From Sisyra terminalis (taxonomy: Eukaryota > Arthropoda > Insecta > Neuroptera > Sisyridae): DNA of 64,000 bases. Shown here piece by piece: positions 57,397 to 64,000 of the stretch (positions within the stretch are counted from its first letter, which is position 1; each line of letters opens with the position of its first letter). Made by a program: the position numbers and the translations under genes. The notes below the pieces were generated by a model. That model was not told where the DNA came from. It did not search any database and worked only from the letters and a program-made list of their open reading frames with translations. The DNA is taken from the NCBI GenBank assembly GCA_958496175.1, contig OY292278.1:32054001-32118000 (forward strand), given 5' to 3'.

Positions 57397-58888
57397 CACT
57401 TTCAAGGATATTTTGGGAAAGTTTCTAGGTACTAGATAAGTTACTTTTTCAAAAAGTATCTAAGTTACATTAGGTTACTATTACGAAAAGGAACTTACAA
57501 ACTTATCTTAAGTCATTTTTAAGATACTTAAAAAGAAAGTATTTTACTTGCTTTGTATATTATGTATATACTAAGTTTCGGAACGTATTTGATAAAGTTC
57601 TTAGGTAATCAGAAAATGTTTTTCTTTTCTTTACTAATTTAGGAAAAAGGAAGGAAAGTATAAATGATTAAACGATAGAAGAGTAATATATCTATCTATT
57701 ATTATAAAGAGGAATGATTTGATTGTTTGTTTGCTTTGAATAATCTCCGAAACTACTTGGCCGATTTGAAAAATTCTTTCACTGTTGGGAAGCTACACAA
57801 TTTCCAGTGAACATAGGCGATATTAAATTTTCAAAAAAGTTAGAGATTCATACTAAAACTCCAATAATGTAACCCAAGGTCTGAAAAAAATACCAAAAAA
57901 CATTCTTGTATCGCGTGCGCTGCGAAAATTATTGGTTATAAAACAAAATAATCTAGTACGATTTTGCAGAACATATCATTATCTACAAAAAATAGAACAA
58001 CAACATATGTCTAACTATTATAGTTATGTCACAATAAGTGTTTTTTCATTTTAAAAAATATATATAAATGCCACCGTTATAAAAGCTCTTTTATTTATAC
58101 TTTAGGATTAATCTTTATCAAAATAAATGACTTCATATTTAAGTTTGCTTCAATACCATTATATAACTTTTTGAGTTATTCAATTTGAACATTCCATTCG
58201 AAAGATATCACAAGTTTAAAAATGTAAGTTATTTGAAAAATGTCGCATGGTCACCCCATTTTACTTATAATTAAGATAAACTTTATTGAACTTGGCGATA
58301 TTTTTTATTTATGTATAGACGCTGATTGATTTACAGATTATTTGGTCTACGGTAGGTATACCTACCGTAGCTATACACAAAAGACATACTCTTTTTAGAT
58401 ATTTATAAATATTTTTTGAAAATTAATTGATTATTACATAGAACAATTTTATTCTTTGCAACAGTTTATTGAATATGTCTTTTTAAAGTTGACGAAATAG
58501 TGTTTTTAAGTATGATTATGTTTTTCGTAAAAGAAATAGGAAAAATAAAAATTTTCATATACCACTACAAATGGCAAATTTGAAAAGAAAACATAATTTA
58601 CACCTACGTTACGCAGACGAAGTTGCGGGGATCAGCTAGTAAGGTATAAATTGAATCTTATTGAACAAAACAAAATGAAATTCTGTACCTAATCTCTCGG
58701 TATCTCGGTATCTAAGTTACTTTTCGGTATCTAAGATACTTTTTAAATTACAAGATACAGTTTCTGTTAAAAATATCAAAGATACTAGTTACTTTTTGTC
58801 CAAAAATAAAGCAACTAAGATTTAATATGGTACCATAAATATTTTAAAGTAATTAAGATATTTTTTTATTTTTTTCCTGGCAGCTCTG
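57397..58888 (-). mobile_element. hAT-like MITE (AGAGCTGCCAG family) split by a Helitron
   Basis: Minus-strand start CAGAGCTGCCAGGAAAAA at 58888; the other end has GTACCTAGAAAC near 57425. The halves 57397-57690 and 58640-58888 rejoin into the colinear order of 8304-8888, with the Helitron between them. Confidence 0.75.
57691..58639 (+). mobile_element. Non-autonomous Helitron, longer variant
   Basis: Same ends as 54690-55483 (TCTATC..., ...CAGCTAG), between A (57690) and T (58640). 949 bp; differs by a unique block at about 58207-58414 where the other copy has about 50 unrelated bases. The block holds a perfect 24-bp palindrome at 58347-58370 (half-site CTACGGTAGGTA). Confidence 0.88.
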
Positions 58889-59073
58889 CTGTATATTAAG
58901 GTTTCCGATTAAGTGGAAAGTTATAAATTAAAAAAAAAATAAAATATATAAATTAAAAAAAATTGACATTTATACATCAACATCAAAAAGAAAAATGCTT
59001 GTGAAGACTGAGGCTATCTTCTCTCTTTATTTATCGTAGTAAATATTTTGTATATTTTAAAAATCATCAAGCA

Positions 59074-59242
59074 TACTGGTGGCCGGGTGGTCAAGGTTCC
59101 GCTCGAAAACTGGTAGGATTCGATCCTCGTATCGTGCAAATTTTCGATATTTTACGATTACTGATTTTAATTAACCCTAGAGTCGCTTAAGACCTTAGAG
59201 TAAGTAATTATAAAGCGAAGGTAAATAATAATTAAAAAAAAA
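59074..59242 (+). repeat. tRNA-derived SINE, full-length copy
   Basis: TACTGGTGGCCGGGTGGTC head, B-box GGATTCGATCC, body with AACCCTAGAGTCGCTTAAG, tail TAAAGCGAAGGTAAATAATA plus A-run. It has lost a few bases in the head relative to 32231-32294. Confidence 0.78.
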
Positions 59243-59649
59243 TCGCGTCTTATGAAAAATGTTATTTTTTTTGCAATTGAATGAAAAGTATAGATAATTT
59301 AAGTTTTCTTCAGCTGAAAGAGCAGAAAATTATCAATGAAACAACCCTTTGGAATTAAATCATAAACTTATAGTAAAACAGCATTATATACTTTAAGATA
59401 TGAAAAATTTAGTCAATGTATAGTACTTAAAGTAAACTACATTGGACATTTAAGAATATAATTCTTTTATTCCTTGAAGTATTAGGAAAATAACCTTTGA
59501 ACGATAAATATATAGATATACTTTCTGAAAAGGTAAATGTTCCATAGAAAGACAGACAAAACTAAAGGATCATTATGGCTTTATCTTTATGGCTCATTAA
59601 ATATTCCAATTTTTATTTTACTAAATTCATGTTTCTAGGATGAGATTAA

Positions 59650-60230
59650 ATGCTACTAAACCCTTCCCCCTTTTCTGGGTCTATTTCACCTAGTTGGGAT
59701 CGAGTACCTGGGCAAACCTGATAAGTTTAAGCCTGACAGAATCTGCACATTGAATCACCCACATGTACTCCAATTGTATGCAAATGTTTTTTTTAGTTCA
59801 TTGTGGTTGGTTCTTAAACCTGTTATCACTCTTACTCGTTTCCTTGTAAGATTAAGTTTTTCACTAATTAGGTCCAGGGATAGTTTTCCCATAATTTGTT
59901 TATTGTGTTTTTCTCCGTGATTTTCCTCCATATCCAGCAGTGATTTTTAAAAATCTTGGATGGTATTTTTCACTACTGAATTTAGGACACCAAGTATAAG
60001 CTACGGGTCTGTGAATAGTGTCCAGGATCTTTGACGAGCAAGGGTCAATCCTTTCAGTACATTTATCGTAATACATTCAGGACCTAGCATCCCTTCCAAG
60101 TTAATCTTGTTTCTGGTGGGGCTAGGATTGTAAGAGTTCCTTACACTCCCAGATCAGTTTGGAGTTGACCTGTGGTTTTGCTAGTGTGTTCAGTAGTTAG
60201 TATTAGGTTCAGTATTACTTAAGATATCTA
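59650..60230 (-). pseudogene. Decayed non-LTR retrotransposon 3' end (RNase H / C-terminal)
   Basis: Minus-strand reading fragments: LTRKRVRVITGLRTNHNELK, then HVGDSMCRFCQ and an LG-E-D-P remnant. This order is typical of the RNase H plus C-terminal Cys motif of Jockey/I/R1-like elements. An upstream WECKELLQ fragment also fits. Frame breaks throughout; clade not determined. Confidence 0.6.
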
Positions 60231-60239
60231 TAGTCTATA

Positions 60240-61430
60240 CCCTTATATTTCGAAACTTCCGTACAGCTAGACTATATCGTTTCACTATAAAACTGCCAAA
60301 ATTATTGATTGTCCACGTTTAAAAGTGTTAATTCACACTAATAGTGATATATATAGTATACTCAACAAAACTAGTGAAACAAAATAATGGGGCGCACTGT
60401 AAACACAAGAGGAAAATTTTGCAAATTAAAAAAAATCAGTTGAAGAGTGGTGGGTACATTGTTAACTATACTTTACATACAAGTTATTAGGAATAAATTC
60501 AAAATTTTCTGCTATCCGACGTTTTTATTCTTTGGTAATTATTTTTTTTTTGCAATTGGCACTTTTCTACTTCAGTCGTCTATGCATTTACATTCCTTTG
60601 TTCTGTCCAGGAAAGCATTTAATTATTATCTAATATAATATTTTAAAAATTTTTCTTATGTAATTGCTAAAACATTTCGTTATGGTATCCACGAATTTTT
60701 CTTTGCCACATTTATATTCATCGTATCCACACTGATAATAAACGATTTTAAAAATTATACAATCAATATTTTGTCAGTCATGCAGATCATTTGGATCTCG
60801 CATTGGACGGGTTAGGCGGATCAATATTCTTCATTTATTTTTTTGTTTAATTGAAAGACCCACCACGATCTTGTATAGAAATTCTCTTTAACGGAGAGTT
60901 ATGTCTATTATGGATATTTATAGAACACAGTTTGAATTAGTAATGAAATTTGGGTTTACGGATGCCTTTAATTTCGTTAGATATCTTTCGATTTACGATT
61001 GGATATTTGTATGTGTATCCACGAGCATTTGGTCAGATGTGAATTTCAGGAATTTTTCATATGTATATAAAATAAATACTTGAACTTTATTTTATTTTAT
61101 TTAATTTAACGAATTTCTCGGTTTCGAGAAGCTAAACAATTTTAATTAATCTTGAGTATATTCAAAGGTCGAGAAAATATCACAGCAAGCAATAATTAGC
61201 TTTTTTTATTTATTTTGTTTTTTTTAAGAAATAAAAACAAGCCAATTAACACTTAGTTAAACCTGAAGATATTAAATATTCCAGCAATAAATTTTAATTC
61301 ATTTTTTGCATTTATTTTTTTTTTCAGGGTACGAGATGACTTAAAAATTTAGATGACTTTATATGTTTATCGAAAAGTATTTATTTACTCGTCAAAATCT
61401 TCTTTACCCCCTTTAAATGATTTTTTCTTA
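60240..61430. other. Intergenic; nothing recognised
   Basis: AT-rich. ORFs at 60447 and 60901 are not recognisable. Confidence 0.4.
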
Positions 61431-61439
61431 GTTATAATA

Positions 61440-62040
61440 CAGTTGAAGTAGCGTATTTTTAAGTCCTTGAAGCTCTTCTGATTTGCCCTTTTTGGTAGCG
61501 TCTAAAGCTTTTCCAGTAATTCAGCCTTTATTGACTCAATTGTAGCTAAAAAATCCGTCCTCTGAACGATTTTTTCCGGTATGGGGAATAGAAAAAAAAT
61601 TGCTGGGGACTAAGTTTTTTGAATATGGTTATTAAGACATGATAACGGTGAGGTTTTTGGCCAAAAAATCAGAATTAAACAACGATGTGTGAACAAATAC
61701 AAAACTGGGATGTAAAAGTTCTGAATTGTTTTCCCAAATCCAGATGTTTCATTCGTATTGCTTCACGAAAACAGAAGATAACTTTCAGTTTACATTCAAT
61801 ATTACCCGTAAAACCTTCTGAAAAGAATTTGCAATGCCCATACCAATGTCAGCAAAGCCTTCACTTGTTACTAAACTGATGGTTTTGGTTTTTCAAACTA
61901 CAATAATTAAGCTTGAATAATTGAGCTTTGGTTTCAACGTTACATTCATATAACCATGTTCTGTCATTAGACGGAATTATGACCCTTTTTACTAAATCAG
62001 GATCGTTGTAGTTCAATTTTTCCTGAGTGATATTCATGGG
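61440..62040 (-). pseudogene. Decayed mariner/Tc1-type transposase
   Basis: Minus-strand fragments in order: DLVKRVI, then TWLYECNVETKAQLF (the first catalytic-Asp region, with the GDE lost), FLAKNLTVIMS, then LVPSNFFSIPHTGKNRSEDG, which matches the YSPDLAPCDFFLFP region where the third Asp has become Asn. Stops and shifts are present. A different subfamily from the intact mariner at 35862. Confidence 0.7.
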
Positions 62041-62934
62041 ATAATTTTTTGATAAAAATTTAGCAATTTCGGAAGAAAATTTATAATCATACCATTAACC
62101 AAACTAAAATGATAAAAGGGGGAATTATCATAATTTGTTGGGATCATCTTTATCCCCATAATAAAAAATCATTAATCGAGTGTACGTAGCTCACGAATTT
62201 AAAGTCACCTTACTATTCGTTTATATCTCGTATATTTGCCATTTAAATTAAAAAAGAAAATTATTACTGGTTTTAGTTGATAAATTTAAATCTTATTGTA
62301 ATTATTGATTAAATATTAATTATTTTTTTCATTTAAGGTAAAATTTATTGTATTTGCGTTGATACATCTATGTTACCTATGAGCCTGGTAATATGCCGTA
62401 ATATGCCTATGAGCCTTTCAGATAACTGAAAAACGAATCTGGACAATACTTATTAAATATATTTTTTTAAACTTTCGTTTAAATTTATTTTTGTAGTTTA
62501 TTATTATAAATTAAAACTTCCAAGTTTGCTGAATAGATCATATGCTTCATTATTTTATATTTTTTTAAACGATAAAGGACATTATTAATATAAGAAAAAA
62601 CTAATTTTTACTTGGTTAAAAAACTTGCATTTTGGTACAAAAAACCGTTTTAATTTTTGTTTATTTTCTCAAGCAAAAAATTAATCTTACTTGAGTGTTT
62701 CTTTGTGGTAAATTTGGTACAATAACTTTATTTTTGAGAAACTTGGTACAATAACTTTGCAGGTCGACGATCGGCTCAATAATGATTAATGATTTGTTAT
62801 TTGTTCTATTTTCAATATTGTTAACAATGAAAATAATTTTGTTATTTTGCTATTGTTTTCACTATTAAATTCATTGTCATCGTTCCAAATCAAATTTTGA
62901 ATTTCATAGCCATCTTGTGATTTGAACCAAGTTT
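62041..62934. other. Intergenic; nothing recognised
   Basis: AT-rich, no gene or named repeat. Confidence 0.4.
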
Positions 62935-63095
62935 TTTAACAATTTTAACGAGCAAATGAGAGTTTGAAAACGATAAGTGTGCTTGTGGGTCTTCGGTGAC
63001 GTCACAGTACACATCAGAAGCGTATTGAGCCCGAGATATAATCAGATATTTGAGTGGTTACTATAGAAACAGTAATAATTTATACAATTTTTGAC
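62935..63095 (+). repeat. Dispersed ~140-bp repeat with GTGACGTCAC
   Basis: Relative of 17258-17400. This copy has a perfect CRE-like GTGACGTCAC where the other reads GTGATATCAC. Confidence 0.6.
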
Positions 63096-63399
63096 ATTTT
63101 CACAATTTTTTGCCATGGAAAACATTTTTATACCCTAAACATTATACTCAATTTTGTCCTTAGGAATAGAAGTTGTGTAGATTATAAATGGTTAAAATCA
63201 TTAACAAAATGTTCAAACGAATTAAATACTTTTTCCCTTGGTGTTAACATTGATCATAGGAAAACATCCATGAAATTTTCGCATTCTTTAATGAATATTC
63301 TATAAATTTTATCAAGTAAAGTTAAAAATTAACAGCTACATTTTTTTTTATATTAACATAGAACATTTTTAAAACATTTAAAATTATTTTTTGATCATT

Positions 63400-63640
63400 A
63401 TTAGTTTCTTCGATGACAACTAAATGATTAGGTGTCATTTGTAGTTATTTTTCTGTTTTCCCCAACAGTAGGAGATCGTTTACATATATTCCAATGTCTT
63501 CATTTGATTAAATAGAATGGAAAATAGACATCATACTTGGTAAACCCCTTTTACAGTTTCTTTGTTTTTTTGTGTCTACTCCATTTATGTGAATCTTTGC
63601 TTTCTCTTTCGTTTGCAAATAAGATATTAGTTGTCTCTTC
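63400..63640 (-). pseudogene. Possible copia-type reverse transcriptase relic
   Basis: Minus strand: KGFTKYDVYFPFYLIK in one frame, then DIGIYVNDLLLLGKTEK in the next. This resembles the copia RT segment ending in the YVDD box, here YVND. Frame-broken; evidence is short, so only moderately likely. Confidence 0.45.
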
Positions 63641-64000
63641 AATCGAGTAAACTACAATTCTTCAAAAGAAATCATTCAGCTTCTTCTAATTTACTAGAAT
63701 ACTAGATTATAGTACTCATTCAATTAGTGAGTTTCATACATATTTCCCTATTCTTACCTAGCTCTCTTTTTGAAATAATCCTCATTACTTCTATGGCATC
63801 CTTATTTCCCTTTTCTTTTCCTAAATTTTAATTGATTTTCATGCATCATCTTCTCCATTTTGTTTACCTATATTTTATTTAGTATTATAGTCCAAATTTT
63901 AGCTGTGTGGGAGATGAGGTTCGTGGTTCTATAATTGCTGTATCATGGAACTATTATAACACAAAAGAATCGCTACGTTAGCTGAAAATGAGAGTATAAA

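Overview
This is AT-rich nuclear DNA of an insect. The evidence is spliceosomal genes with many 54-60 nt introns, insect-like orthologues, and insect-type transposons (mariner, Helitron, hAT MITEs, a tRNA-derived SINE). A beetle is my best guess, but the order is not proven by the sequence. I saw no bacterial-type features, CRISPR array or rRNA.

Three host genes could be assembled exon by exon, with every splice phase agreeing. (1) Minus strand, 196-5830: DCAF15, the substrate receptor of a CUL4-DDB1 ubiquitin ligase; 8 exons, 919 aa. Two small exons (98 nt and 26 nt) lie outside any long ORF. (2) Plus strand, 20032-37620: Rfx, a winged-helix transcription factor of the RFX1/2/3 type; 11 coding exons, 798 aa. 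(3) Minus strand, 40676-41549: eIF3g, a translation initiation factor subunit; 2 exons, 272 aa. DCAF15 and Rfx are divergent across about 14 kb. Rfx and eIF3g converge tail to tail about 3 kb apart. The three genes have no obvious joint function.

Most of the rest is transposon-derived. The 5.8-20 kb intergenic region holds SINEs, MITEs and a foldback element. The long Rfx introns hold a 614-bp foldback, a pogo-like MITE with a hAT MITE nested inside it, and, in the last intron, a hAT-like element carrying a complete mariner whose transposase ORF is intact (345 aa, D156/D249/D284). From 41.5 kb to the end there is no recognisable host gene. That part holds two TA-flanked elements with G-rich ends, decayed hAT, Helitron-helicase, non-LTR, mariner-like and copia-like relics, two non-autonomous Helitrons (one nested in a hAT MITE), and a regulatory-looking segment rich in ATCGAT sites near 53.2-53.8 kb.

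The most interesting observations are: a frame-preserving 54-nt intron hidden inside an Rfx exon; an Rfx intron that returns to about 54 nt once its nested transposons are removed; a CTGANGA-hairpin-GAAA motif, resembling a hammerhead ribozyme core, recurring in unrelated repeats; and a 26-nt terminal DCAF15 exon whose stop codon overlaps an AATAAA.
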